NCBI GenBank assembly: GCA_964637515.1
Contig: CAZWUI010000013.1
Span: 1 to 38,192 of the forward strand
Length of the DNA: 38,192 nt
Reading direction: 5' to 3'
Origin: RGIG4097 sp964637515
GTDB taxonomy: Bacteria > Bacillota > Clostridia > Christensenellales > CAG-917
Under the pieces are notes generated by a model. The model ran no database searches and was not told the DNA's origin. It saw only the letters and a program-made list of their open reading frames with translations. Position 1 is the stretch's first letter. The number at the start of each line of letters is the position of its first letter. Of the stretch, positions 30,795 to 38,192 are shown piece by piece. A program made the translations under genes and the position numbers.

Positions 30795-32507
30795 ATGAAA
30801 AAATTAATGTTAGGAAACGAAGCCATCGCTCGCGGTGCGTACGAGGCGGGTGTCAGAGTCGTGTCTGCTTACCCCGGTACGCCTTCGACCGAAGTCAGCG
30901 AATATATTGCGGGCTACGACGAGGTTTACGCAGAGTGGGCTCCCAACGAAAAAGTTGCGTTTGAAGTCGCAATCGGCGCATCCTATGCAGGCGCAAGAAG
31001 TATGGTTTGTATGAAACACGTAGGCGTAAACGTGGCAGCAGACCCTATGTTCACCGCATCGTACACCGGTGTGAACGGCGGACTCGTACTGCTTGCCGCA
31101 GACGACCCCGGTATGCACTCGTCTCAAAACGAGCAAGACACCAGACTTTACGCAATCAGTGCGCACCTGCCATTGCTCGAACCGTCGGACAGTGCGGAAG
31201 CAAAAGCGTTCACGAAAAAGGCGTTTGAAATCTCCGAAAAATGGGATACTCCCGTCATCGTTCGCACCACGACAAGACTTGCACACTCTCAAAGTTTCGT
31301 CGAAGAAGAGGACAGAGCCGACGTCGAAATCAAACCGTATAAAAAGGATATAACCAAATATACGATGATGCCGTCAAGCGCAATCGGCAGACACGTCGTT
31401 GTCGAAGACAGAGAAAATCGTTTGTCCGAATGCGTCAACGATTGTCCTTTGAATGTCATTGAGGCGGGGGATAAATCGCTGGGTGTTATTTGTAGCGGCG
31501 TTGTCTATCAATACGTCAAAGAGGCACTCCCCGATGCAAGCGTGCTAAAACTCGGCATCGTCAATCCGCTCCCCATGAAGAAAATCAAGGAATTTGCGGA
31601 TAGCGTGGATAGGCTCGTAGTCGTCGAAGAACTCGAACCCGTCATCGAAACCGCGGTGAAAGCGTACGGCATCAAATGCGAAGGAAAAAATTTGTTCTCT
31701 CGTCAAGGTGAGTTGTCCGTCGCAATCATCAAGGAAAAAATTCTCGGCGTAAAGACCGAAATCGAAAAGATTGATTTGCCCGTTCGTCCTCCTGTCATGT
31801 GCGCAGGTTGTCCGCATAGAGGAGTTTTCTACGTGCTTTCAAAACTTAAACTCACGGTCTCTGCGGATATAGGTTGCTACACTCTCGGAGCGCAAGCGCC
31901 CCTTTCCGCCGTCGATACCGTCGTTTGCATGGGCGCCAGTATCGGTATTGCTCACGGCTTTGAAAAGGCGGTGGGTAGAGAACAGTCCAATCATACCGTA
32001 GCGGTCATCGGGGATAGCACCTTTATTCATAGCGGTATCACCGGACTCATCAATGCGGTCTACAATCAATCAAATATCACCCTCATCATTCTCGACAACT
32101 CAACGACGGGTATGACGGGACACCAACAACACCCCGCAACCGGACTCACTCTCAAACAACGTCCCGCACCCGTGCTCGATATAGTCGCACTCTGCAAGAC
32201 TATCGGCGTTGCAAGCGTGCAAGTCGTTGACAGTTACGACCTTACGGCAGTCGAAAAAGCGGTCAAGGAAGAATTGAATCGCGACGGCGTATCCGTGGTT
32301 GTTGCAAAACGTCCCTGCGCTCTTCTCAATCGCAACTATCCGCCCGCTCTTCACATTGAGGACTGCAAGAAGTGTGGAGCGTGTTTCAAGCTCGGTTGTC
32401 CTGCAATCGAAAAACAATCCGACGGCTCGGCAAAAATCAATCCGTCGCAATGCGTGGGTTGCTCGCTTTGCAAGAGCGTCTGCAAATTCAATGCTATAAG
32501 GGGGTAA
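30795..32507 (+). CDS. iorA: Indolepyruvate ferredoxin oxidoreductase, alpha subunit
   Basis: A 570-residue thiamine-diphosphate enzyme subunit that, with IorB, oxidatively decarboxylates aryl pyruvates from Trp, Tyr and Phe to aryl-acetyl-CoA, reducing ferredoxin. The N-terminal domain contains YPGTPSTEVSEYI. The ThDP site is GDSTFIHSGITGL followed by ILDNSTTGMTG, and MCAGCPHRG precedes it. The C-terminal ferredoxin domain has CKKCGACFKLGCP and CVGCSLCKSVCKF, enough for two [4Fe-4S] clusters. I chose the ATG at 30795, preceded by AGAGG, over an in-frame ATG at 30606 inside the upstream gene. iorB follows after 2 bp. Confidence 0.95.
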   Translation: MKKLMLGNEAIARGAYEAGVRVVSAYPGTPSTEVSEYIAGYDEVYAEWAPNEKVAFEVAIGASYAGARSMVCMKHVGVNVAADPMFTASYTGVNGGLVLLAADDPGMHSSQNEQDTRLYAISAHLPLLEPSDSAEAKAFTKKAFEISEKWDTPVIVRTTTRLAHSQSFVEEEDRADVEIKPYKKDITKYTMMPSSAIGRHVVVEDRENRLSECVNDCPLNVIEAGDKSLGVICSGVVYQYVKEALPDASVLKLGIVNPLPMKKIKEFADSVDRLVVVEELEPVIETAVKAYGIKCEGKNLFSRQGELSVAIIKEKILGVKTEIEKIDLPVRPPVMCAGCPHRGVFYVLSKLKLTVSADIGCYTLGAQAPLSAVDTVVCMGASIGIAHGFEKAVGREQSNHTVAVIGDSTFIHSGITGLINAVYNQSNITLIILDNSTTGMTGHQQHPATGLTLKQRPAPVLDIVALCKTIGVASVQVVDSYDLTAVEKAVKEELNRDGVSVVVAKRPCALLNRNYPPALHIEDCKKCGACFKLGCPAIEKQSDGSAKINPSQCVGCSLCKSVCKFNAIRG

Positions 32508-32509
32508 CT

Positions 32510-33079
32510 ATGAAAGCTAATATTCTCATCGTAGGCGTAGGCGGTCAAGGTACTCTCCTAGCGTCAAGAGTGCTCGGTGCACTTGCAAATATCAACGGCG
32601 ACGATTGCAAATTGTCCGAAGTCCACGGAATGTCTCAAAGAGGGGGCAGTGTGGTCACTCACGTCAAAATTGACGAAAAAGTTACGTCGCCCATTATCGG
32701 CGTCCGCGATGCAGACGTCATACTCGCTTTTGAAAAACTCGAAGCACTCCGCTACACCAACTATTTGAAGGAAGGCGGAACTATCATCGTGAATACGCAA
32801 GAGATACTTCCTATGCCCGTCATCACGGGCGCAAGAAAGTACCCGGAGGGAATCGTCGAAGCCCTTTCCGAACGCGCAGGCAAAGTCGTCGCAATCGATG
32901 CGTACGACGTCGCTGAAAGCATTGGCAACCCTAGAGGTGTTAACGTCGTCATGCTTGGCGCGCTCGCTAAGAGTGTAGACGTTCCGTTTAGTCAAATAGA
33001 TACGGCTCTGAAACAAACAATCAAACCCAAACTTTATGAAATAAACCGTATCGCCCTGGAAAAGGGTTACGAAATTTGA
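32510..33079 (+). CDS. iorB: Indolepyruvate ferredoxin oxidoreductase, beta subunit
   Basis: A 189-residue gamma-domain-type subunit of the 2-oxoacid:ferredoxin oxidoreductase family. VGVGGQGTLLASRVLG opens the protein, and SEVHGMSQRGGSVVTHV is the conserved interface motif. The remaining part is the usual Rossmann-like fold with NPRGVNVVMLGALAK. It pairs with IorA to form the active enzyme. The ATG at 32510 follows AAGGGGG and sits 2 bp after the iorA stop, so equal expression is likely. The paaK gene starts 9 bp downstream. Confidence 0.95.
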   Translation: MKANILIVGVGGQGTLLASRVLGALANINGDDCKLSEVHGMSQRGGSVVTHVKIDEKVTSPIIGVRDADVILAFEKLEALRYTNYLKEGGTIIVNTQEILPMPVITGARKYPEGIVEALSERAGKVVAIDAYDVAESIGNPRGVNVVMLGALAKSVDVPFSQIDTALKQTIKPKLYEINRIALEKGYEI

Positions 33080-33088
33080 CGAGGAAAT

Positions 33089-34396
33089 ATGAAATACTAC
33101 AACGAAAAAATAGAAACAATGAGCCGTGACGAAATGACGGCTTTGCAATCCGAACGACTCGTAGACGTCGTGAAAAGAGTGTACGACAACGTACCGTACT
33201 ATCGCGCAAAAATGGATGAAATCGGTCTGAAACCCGAAGATATCCACGGCATTCAAGACATAACCAAACTTCCTTTCACGGTCAAACACGACTTGAGAGA
33301 AAACTATCCTTTCGGAACTTTCGCGGTGCCTATGGACAAAATCGTCCGCGTGCATGCGTCGAGCGGTACGACAGGCAAACTCACCGTCGTCGGTTACACT
33401 CAACGCGACCTTGACGATTGGTCGGAATGTGCGGCAAGAAGTCTTGTCGTTGCAGGTTGCGACAACACGGATATTCTTCACGTGTCTTACGGCTACGGAC
33501 TCTTCACCGGCGGACTCGGACTCCACTACGGCGGAGAAAAACTTGGCGCAACCGTCGTCCCTGCATCTGCAGGCAACACGATAAGACAACTTCAACTTCT
33601 CAAAGATTTCGGCGCAACCGCCGTCGCTTGCACACCCTCATATGCTCTTGTGCTTGCAGAAGAGATGAAAAAGGCGGGTATGAAAAAGGAAGACTTCAAA
33701 CTCAAAGTCGGCATTTTCGGTGCGGAGCCTTGGTCTGACGAGATGAAAGCGGACATCGAAGAAAAACTCGGCATCAAAGCCTACGATATCTACGGACTCA
33801 GCGAAATCAGCGGTCCGGGCGTGGCAATCGGTTGCGGAGAGAGTTTCGGTCTCCACGTCAACGAGGACTTCTTCTATCCCGAAATCGTAGACCCCGAAAC
33901 ACTTGAACCCCTTCCCGACGGAGAAGTCGGTGAACTCGTTTTCACCACTCTAACCAAAGAAGGCATACCGCTCATCCGCTATCGCACTCGCGACTTGTCC
34001 GCACTTATGCACGGCACTTGTCCCGTCTGCGGTCGCACTCTCGTTAGAATGAAACGAGTCAAAGGCAGAAGCGATGATATGCTCATCATCAGGGGAGTGA
34101 ACGTGTTCCCGTCCCAAATCGAAAGCGTGCTTATGAACGTGAAAGAAATCGTCGGCTCCCACTACCAAATCATCGTTGACAGAGTGGGCAATCTCGACAC
34201 CATGGAAATCCAAGTCGAAATGGCTCCCGACTACTTCTCGGACGAAGTCCGCAAAATCGAAGCACTCCGCAAGAATATCGAGCATGAACTCCTCGGCAAT
34301 CTCGGCGTAGGTGCAAAAGTTACCTTGGTTTCTCCCGACTCTCTCCCTTTGTCAAGCGGAAAGACGGTCAGAATAGTAGACAAGAGAAAAATATAA
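33089..34396 (+). CDS. paaK: Phenylacetate-CoA ligase family protein
   Basis: A 435-residue AMP-forming ligase of the PaaK type. The ATP motif is VHASSGTTGKLTVVGYT, followed by SYGYGLFTGGLGLHYG, IYGLSEISGPGV, a zinc-like CPVCGRTL and the hinge RVKGRSDDMLIIRGVNVFPS. In operons with iorAB it is commonly thought to interconvert aryl acetates and their CoA esters, so energy could be conserved or precursors made. Running toward aryl-CoA costs ATP; the direction in vivo is not clear from sequence. GAGGAAA precedes the ATG. Confidence 0.93.
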   Translation: MKYYNEKIETMSRDEMTALQSERLVDVVKRVYDNVPYYRAKMDEIGLKPEDIHGIQDITKLPFTVKHDLRENYPFGTFAVPMDKIVRVHASSGTTGKLTVVGYTQRDLDDWSECAARSLVVAGCDNTDILHVSYGYGLFTGGLGLHYGGEKLGATVVPASAGNTIRQLQLLKDFGATAVACTPSYALVLAEEMKKAGMKKEDFKLKVGIFGAEPWSDEMKADIEEKLGIKAYDIYGLSEISGPGVAIGCGESFGLHVNEDFFYPEIVDPETLEPLPDGEVGELVFTTLTKEGIPLIRYRTRDLSALMHGTCPVCGRTLVRMKRVKGRSDDMLIIRGVNVFPSQIESVLMNVKEIVGSHYQIIVDRVGNLDTMEIQVEMAPDYFSDEVRKIEALRKNIEHELLGNLGVGAKVTLVSPDSLPLSSGKTVRIVDKRKI

Positions 34397-34413
34397 TGAT
34401 ATAGGAGGATATT

Positions 34414-34809
34414 ATGCTAGTAAGTCAAATTGCGGTTTTCCTTGAAAACAGAAGCGGACGTCTCGGCGAAGTACTTCGCGTGCTTGCAAAGAGCGGTATC
34501 AACGTTAAATCTCTCAATATAGCCGACACGAACGATTTCGGTATCGCACGTATGATAACCGAAAACGACGAATTAGCCGTCGAAACTCTCAAAGCGGCAG
34601 GCTTCACTTGCTCGGTCAACAAGGTCATAGCGGTGGAAGTCGAAGACCGCCCGGGACAACTTGCGACCACTCTCGAAGCACTTGCGAGTGCGGGCGTCAA
34701 CGTCGAATATATCTATTCGCACAGTATCGGCGACGGCAAAACCTATATCCTTATCAAACCCTCTGATATTTCCTTGGCACAAAAGGTGCTTGCCGACAAT
34801 AAAATATAG
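34414..34809 (+). CDS. ACT domain-containing protein (paired ACT domains)
   Basis: A 131-residue protein made of two ACT domains: the first begins AVFLENRSGRLGEVLRVLA and the second IAVEVEDRPGQLATTLEALA. ACT domains bind amino acids, so a sensor of aromatic amino acids controlling the neighbouring enzymes is likely. Homologues next to paaK and iorAB are common in Clostridia and Archaea. There is no catalytic domain. GGAGG precedes the ATG. Confidence 0.93.
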   Translation: MLVSQIAVFLENRSGRLGEVLRVLAKSGINVKSLNIADTNDFGIARMITENDELAVETLKAAGFTCSVNKVIAVEVEDRPGQLATTLEALASAGVNVEYIYSHSIGDGKTYILIKPSDISLAQKVLADNKI

Positions 34810-34813
34810 GCGA

Positions 34814-34839
34814 GTCCCCCGTCGGGGACGACGGAGGGG
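34814..34839 (+). promoter_or_regulatory. Hairpin region overlapping the alr ribosome binding site
   Basis: GTCCCC (34814-34819) pairs with GGGGAC (34824-34829). An alternative stem pairs CCCC and CGTC (34816-34823) with GACG and GGGG (34830-34839) and would cover the GGAGGGG ribosome binding site. The two folds exclude each other. Confidence 0.35.
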
Positions 34840-34841
34840 CT

Positions 34842-35888
34842 TTGGAAATCACGAGAAGAATTTATCTCGACAAAATCAAAAATAACCTATCCGCTTGCAA
34901 GGGCAAAATTATGCTTATGATAAAAGCGGATGCGTACGGACACGGTGCGGTAGAAGTCGCTTCCGCCCTTGAAAACGACGTTGACTACTTCGGTGTTGCG
35001 ACGGTCGGAGAAGGGCGTAAAGTGCGTGAAAACGGGGTTAAAACGCCTATTTTGTGCGTTGACGTACTGCCTTGTGAATTTTCTACCGCAACAAAGTGCG
35101 ACTTATCGGTGTCGGTGGGGGATATAAAATTGCTTGCGTATCTTGCAAGCTTTCCCCCTACATACCGTCCGAAAATCCACTTGAAGCTCAACACCGGTAT
35201 GAACCGTTTCGGGTTTTCAAAAGACGAACTCGAAAGTGCATTGAGTCTTGCGGTGGAAAACAAAATCGACGTTGACGGTGTCTATACTCACTTGCACTCA
35301 CCGAATGAGACCCAACTCGACTTGTTCGACGAAGAAGTCGCAAGAGTCAAAGAGTTTTATCCAAACGCTATAACGCACGCTTGCTCGTCCTCGTCCCTTA
35401 ATCTCAACCGCTACGATATGGTGAGAGTTGGCGAGATTGCCTACGAGAATACCGCAAGGGTTGAAAGCGTGGTGCTAAACTCCTTGAAAATCGAAAAAGG
35501 AGACAGGATAGGATACGGCGATAATTTTGCCGATAGCGACGGTTACGCAGTTTGGATTTCGGGCGGATATGCGGACGGCATTGTACGCTCTCAACCTGTG
35601 CTTATCGACGGAATGATATTGAGTGCGGTCAGTGTGTGTATGGACGTATTCGCAGTGATATCCCCCTTGCCTGTTGGCAAAGGTGAAAGGGTGGTACTAA
35701 TCGGAGATACACTCACCGAAAAGGTCGTTGCAAATACGACGAATAGGTCGGTCTACGAAGTTATGACCGCATTGAGGGGCAGAGTTAAAAACGTATATGA
35801 CGAAAGCAGAGGCAAGAAAAATCGCAAAAGCGAACATAGCAAAAATGACGGATGCCGAGCGCGATTGGGCGAGCGGTGCGATTATTGA
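34842..35888 (+). CDS. alr: Alanine racemase
   Basis: A 348-residue PLP enzyme that makes D-alanine for peptidoglycan. The PLP lysine is in MIKADAYGHGA near residue 28. Other conserved parts are LKLNTGMNRFGF, VDGVYTHLHS, the phosphate-contacting RVGEIAYE, the catalytic tyrosine in IGYGDNF, and VCMDVFAV. The start is TTG at 34842, after GGAGGGG. The homologous core ends at about RGRVKNVY; the last 30 or so residues are highly charged, not family-like, and read through the first 92 bp of the next gene in another frame. The usual stop seems to have been lost, so the tail is probably non-functional. Confidence 0.92.
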   Translation: MEITRRIYLDKIKNNLSACKGKIMLMIKADAYGHGAVEVASALENDVDYFGVATVGEGRKVRENGVKTPILCVDVLPCEFSTATKCDLSVSVGDIKLLAYLASFPPTYRPKIHLKLNTGMNRFGFSKDELESALSLAVENKIDVDGVYTHLHSPNETQLDLFDEEVARVKEFYPNAITHACSSSSLNLNRYDMVRVGEIAYENTARVESVVLNSLKIEKGDRIGYGDNFADSDGYAVWISGGYADGIVRSQPVLIDGMILSAVSVCMDVFAVISPLPVGKGERVVLIGDTLTEKVVANTTNRSVYEVMTALRGRVKNVYDESRGKKNRKSEHSKNDGCRARLGERCDY

Positions 35889-36375
35889 TGCGGTCTCTTC
35901 TCTCGACGCTTTCAAAAAGGCGAAGTCCTTGTTCATATATCTTGGCACTAACACCGAGCCGGATACACACGAAATCGTAGGTCTTGCGCTTGCAATGGAG
36001 CGCACCGTTGCAGTCCCGAGAGTCAGGGGAGAGCATATGGATGCGATTTCAATCACGCCTTTTACCGATTTCAAAACAAACAAATGGGGCATTCTGGAGC
36101 CTGTCAAAGGTCATCCGCTTGAAGAAACGGAAGTTGCGATAATCCCCCTTGTTGCGTTTGACGGACTCAAACGTCTCGGCCACGGCGGTGGCTATTACGA
36201 CAAATACCTTGCAACTCACAAATGTTTGAAAATCGGACTTGCTTTCGATTGTCAGTGCGTTGAAGGTCTTGAAACCGAAAAATACGATATTCCCCTCGAC
36301 GTTCTTGTGACCGAAAAGAGAATTATCGTGCGCCCGAATAAAGTGAAAGAAAACGTCTACGGAGGGGAAGAATGA
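35797..36375 (+). CDS. 5-Formyltetrahydrofolate cyclo-ligase
   Basis: A 192-residue enzyme converting 5-formyl-THF to 5,10-methenyl-THF with ATP (also called MTHFS/Fau/YgfA). The N-terminus MTKAEARKIAKANIAKM is the family's helical start. The core carries YLGTNTEPDTHEIV, VAVPRVRG, the ATP-loop LGHGGGYYDKYLA and VTEKRI. The ATG at 35797 gives a full-length family alignment, although it lies 92 bp inside the alr frame and the best ribosome binding site candidate (GAGGGG) is about 18 bp upstream. A later ATG at 35845 would remove conserved residues. It overlaps the next gene by 4 bp. Confidence 0.92.
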   Translation: MTKAEARKIAKANIAKMTDAERDWASGAIIDAVSSLDAFKKAKSLFIYLGTNTEPDTHEIVGLALAMERTVAVPRVRGEHMDAISITPFTDFKTNKWGILEPVKGHPLEETEVAIIPLVAFDGLKRLGHGGGYYDKYLATHKCLKIGLAFDCQCVEGLETEKYDIPLDVLVTEKRIIVRPNKVKENVYGGEE

Positions 36376-37379
36376 GAGTTATTGCCGGCAAATATCGCGG
36401 GAAAAGACTTATATCCCCGTCCGACGACAAGGTGCGACCGACTACGGATAGAATAAAAGAAACCGTATTTAACGTGTTGCAATTCAAAGTGGAAGGTGCA
36501 AAAGTGCTCGACTTATTTTCGGGGAGCGGTGCGTTGGGTATCGAATGTTTGTCAAGGGGTGCGGAAAGCGTAGTCTTTGCGGACAAAAGCCCCGCAAGCG
36601 TGGAGCTTACCAAAAAGAATTTGCAAGGCGTTGACGGCGATTATAGGGTGATATGCGCGGACTTTCTCGGCACACTCAACTCGCTTGGCGGAAAATTCGA
36701 CCTTATCTTTCTCGATCCGCCTTATGATACCAATCTCGGTGAAATCGCAATCGAAGTGATTGTGAAAAAGGATATGTTGTCTGATGACGGAGTTATCTAT
36801 TTCGAGCATTCGAAGTCGAAAGAGTATACCCCCCCGACGGGCTACAAAACCCGCACCAAACCTATGGGCTACACCGTGTCGGAGTTTATCTCACACAAGT
36901 CCGTCGCTATGATGACGGGGAGTTTCGACCCCATAACGAAAGGGCATATGGCACTTCTCGATTATGCGCTTTCACGCTATGACGAAGTGATTATTGGATG
37001 TCTTGTCAATCCCGACAAAGAATACCTGTTTTCTGCAGAAGAAAGGGTTGAAATCATCAAATCGGCGGTTGAAGGTGTAAAAAACGTTAAAGTAGCGTAT
37101 AGCGAAGGTACGGCGGTAGATCTTGCTAAAGATATGTGTGCAACCGTATTCGTGCGCGGAGTACGCGATGAAAACGACCGTGCGTATGAAGAAGAAATGA
37201 GAGAATACAATCTTTCTCACGGCGGAATAGATACGGATGTCGCAGTCATAGACGGCTACAAATCCGTGTCCTCCACGAAAGCACGTGAAGAAATTTTGAA
37301 ATCGGACTTCCGTTTGTTGCCCGCAGGTGCTATAATAACCGTGCAGAATATCATCAAAAATAAAAATATAAACGAGTAA
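36372..37379 (+). CDS. rsmD-coaD: Bifunctional RsmD 16S rRNA methyltransferase - CoaD phosphopantetheine adenylyltransferase fusion
   Basis: One 335-codon frame encodes two complete enzymes. Residues 1 to about 176 are RsmD (16S rRNA guanine-966 N2 methylation): RVIAGKYRGKRL, the SAM motif DLFSGSGALGIE (47-58) and catalytic DPPY (115-118). Residues from about 178 are CoaD, which makes dephospho-CoA from 4'-phosphopantetheine and ATP: TGSFDPITKGH (182-192), FVRGVRDENDRAYEEEM (260-276) and SVSSTKARE (298-306). There is no linker, stop codon or internal ribosome binding site at the junction, and the two domains meet at SHKSVAMMTGS. These genes are separate neighbours in most Firmicutes. The ATG overlaps the upstream stop as ATGA, after GGAGG. 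Confidence 0.92.
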   Translation: MRVIAGKYRGKRLISPSDDKVRPTTDRIKETVFNVLQFKVEGAKVLDLFSGSGALGIECLSRGAESVVFADKSPASVELTKKNLQGVDGDYRVICADFLGTLNSLGGKFDLIFLDPPYDTNLGEIAIEVIVKKDMLSDDGVIYFEHSKSKEYTPPTGYKTRTKPMGYTVSEFISHKSVAMMTGSFDPITKGHMALLDYALSRYDEVIIGCLVNPDKEYLFSAEERVEIIKSAVEGVKNVKVAYSEGTAVDLAKDMCATVFVRGVRDENDRAYEEEMREYNLSHGGIDTDVAVIDGYKSVSSTKAREEILKSDFRLLPAGAIITVQNIIKNKNINE

Positions 37380-37389
37380 GAGGAAAATT

Positions 37390-37839
37390 ATGGATACTTT
37401 GGATTCTTTGTTGAACGAAATCGAAAGCGAAATTCTCCGCGCGAAAAAGGCTACTTTTTCAAGTACGGATATCGTCGTCAATCGTCAAACCATGCTCAAC
37501 CTTTTGACTAGACTTCGCGCGTCCTATCCCGTCGTCGTCAGAGAGGCGGAACAAATCAAAAAGGATAGAGACGAAATCCTTTCCAAAGCGGAAGCCTACG
37601 CCAACGATACCATGGATAAGGCGGAAGAGAAGGCAAGACAAATGATGAATGAAACCGAAATCATCAGACAGGCAACTCGCGATGCCGAAGATATGCGCGC
37701 AGAGGCGGAGGAGTCCTATCGCAAAATGGACTACGAATCCCGCTCCCTCGCATTCAACATTCTTGACAGTGCGGAAAAGGCGATGCGCGAAAGCATGTCT
37801 ATCATAAATGAGCGCAAGCGCAAACTCATCGAAGAATAG
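37390..37839 (+). CDS. Coiled-coil DivIVA/ATPase-like protein
   Basis: A 149-residue, almost entirely helical and highly charged protein. A short N-terminal segment (MDTLDSLLNEIESEIL) is followed by a long coiled coil rich in Glu, Lys and Ala from about residue 40. It resembles the small DivIVA-related or F0-b-like proteins often annotated as ATPase next to coaD in Clostridia. No Walker motifs are visible. A role in cell division or envelope organisation is inferred from the family. AGAGGAAA precedes the ATG, 10 bp after the fusion gene. Its stop abuts the convergent small gene on the minus strand. Confidence 0.78.
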   Translation: MDTLDSLLNEIESEILRAKKATFSSTDIVVNRQTMLNLLTRLRASYPVVVREAEQIKKDRDEILSKAEAYANDTMDKAEEKARQMMNETEIIRQATRDAEDMRAEAEESYRKMDYESRSLAFNILDSAEKAMRESMSIINERKRKLIEE

Positions 37840-37983
37840 TCATTGCAGATAGGTTTTCAACGCCTGTTGAAGTAGATTGAGAAAGTGAACTGTCCGCGCG
37901 ATTTCGTCCTTGTCGGAGCAATTAGCGATTGTTTCCGCAATCGAAATCGCGAGCGTATTCATTGAAAAAGCGGTTTCTTTCAT
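37840..37983 (-). CDS. Very small protein, 47 residues, DUF6774-like
   Basis: A short minus-strand frame encodes MKETAFSMNTLAISIAETIA and continues to a C-terminus LLQQALKTYLQ. The helical pattern, a hydrophobic stretch followed by acidic residues and a second amphipathic helix, resembles the short clostridial family DUF6774, which has no known function. The stop codon abuts the end of the preceding plus-strand gene without a spare base. No Shine-Dalgarno site is visible upstream of the ATG, the main reason for doubt. Confidence 0.5.
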   Translation of the reverse strand: MKETAFSMNTLAISIAETIANCSDKDEIARTVHFLNLLQQALKTYLQ

Positions 37984-38033
37984 AATACAATATATTTACT
38001 TAACAAAAATGTTGACAAAATAGATTATTTTTC

Positions 38034-38062
38034 TTGACAACGCAAGGTCAAAGTCATATAAT
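38034..38062 (+). promoter_or_regulatory. Perfect consensus promoter of tRNA-Leu
   Basis: TTGACA (38034-38039) and TATAAT (38057-38062) are separated by exactly 17 bp. A second TTGACA at 38012-38017 has no matching -10 box. Confidence 0.9.
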
Positions 38063-38075
38063 AATCTCATCTTGT

Positions 38076-38158
38076 GCGGCCATGGCGGAACTGGCAGACG
38101 CGTACGTTTGAGGGGCGTATGGGAGACCGTCCGAGTTCAAGTCTCGGTGGCCGCACCA
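38076..38158 (+). tRNA. tRNA-Leu (anticodon GAG)
   Basis: The acceptor stem GCGGCCA (38076-38082) pairs with TGGCCGC (38148-38154), followed by discriminator A and an encoded CCA. The anticodon stem TACGT/GCGTA holds the loop TTGAGGG, giving anticodon GAG, which reads CUC and CUU. The long variable arm marks a class II tRNA, and GTTCAAGTC is the T-loop region. It has its own promoter and terminator and is monocistronic in this window. Confidence 0.95.
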
Positions 38159-38160
38159 AA

Positions 38161-38191
38161 AAAGACGAACAACAAAGTTCGTCTTTTTTTT
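38161..38191 (+). terminator. Terminator after tRNA-Leu
   Basis: AAAGACGAAC (38161-38170) and GTTCGTCTTT (38177-38186) form a perfect 10-bp stem around AACAAA, followed by a T-run to 38191. Confidence 0.93.
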
Positions 38192-38192
38192 G

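Noticed and set aside
1..38192. CRISPR array, insertion sequence, prophage or toxin-rich defence island
   Set aside because: I saw no regularly spaced direct repeats, transposase, integrase, phage structural gene or cas-like protein. The only toxin-family gene is the isolated mazF.

Overview
This window most likely comes from an uncultured, strictly anaerobic member of the Bacillota (Clostridia), of the kind assembled from gut metagenomes. The evidence is clostridial-type Shine-Dalgarno sites, near-consensus sigma-A promoters, meso-diaminopimelate dehydrogenase, indolepyruvate:ferredoxin oxidoreductase (IorAB) with a phenylacetate-CoA-ligase-type enzyme, the GGGtGRT protein with its iron-sulfur scaffold partner, and an anaerobic GlpA/GlpB-like oxidoreductase set with a DUF1667 protein. 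A run of 100 N at 8381-8480 is a scaffold gap of unknown true length. I cannot place the genus.

Layout. Positions 1-446 hold the end of an upstream transcript, a dispersed repeat and a consensus promoter. Then come an M20 metallopeptidase, inorganic pyrophosphatase, three coupled redox genes (GlpA-like, GlpB-like, DUF1667), a ComEC-type membrane protein without the nuclease-like domain, and a membrane-anchored protein with a DUF1508-like domain (to 8219). Across the gap, on the minus strand, are the GGGtGRT gene (3' end lost in the gap) and its NifU-like scaffold gene. From 10242 to 11349 lies a small accessory-looking patch with two small orphan genes on the minus strand and, between them on the plus strand, a candidate structured RNA with its own terminator.

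Housekeeping resumes at 11350: tyrS-yigZ, ilvE, recX-nnrD, a minus-strand mazF, then ddh and a HAD phosphatase. A minus-strand lipid-kinase-like gene at 18386-19231 diverges from pgsA. It is followed by valS, three small membrane protein genes and a DUF2156-GNAT protein. From 26834 a probable single long operon runs to 37839: YbhJ-type aconitase-family hydratase, AMP-forming acyl-CoA ligase, iorA, iorB, paaK, an ACT-domain protein, alr, 5-formyltetrahydrofolate cyclo-ligase, an in-frame RsmD-CoaD fusion and a coiled-coil DivIVA/ATPase-like protein. The window closes with a 47-codon minus-strand gene and a tRNA-Leu(GAG) with a perfect consensus promoter and a strong terminator.

How the genes fit together. 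IlvE (amino acids to 2-oxo acids), IorAB (aryl 2-oxo acids to aryl-acyl-CoA plus reduced ferredoxin) and PaaK (aryl acid/CoA interconversion) are consistent with fermentation of aromatic amino acids, with the ACT protein as a possible amino acid sensor. Ddh and Alr supply meso-DAP and D-alanine to the cell wall. PgsA, the DagK-like protein and perhaps the DUF2156 protein act on phospholipids. The items most worth following are the RsmD-CoaD fusion, the candidate RNA at 10714-10857, the GGGtGRT pair, and the membrane protein set downstream of valS.
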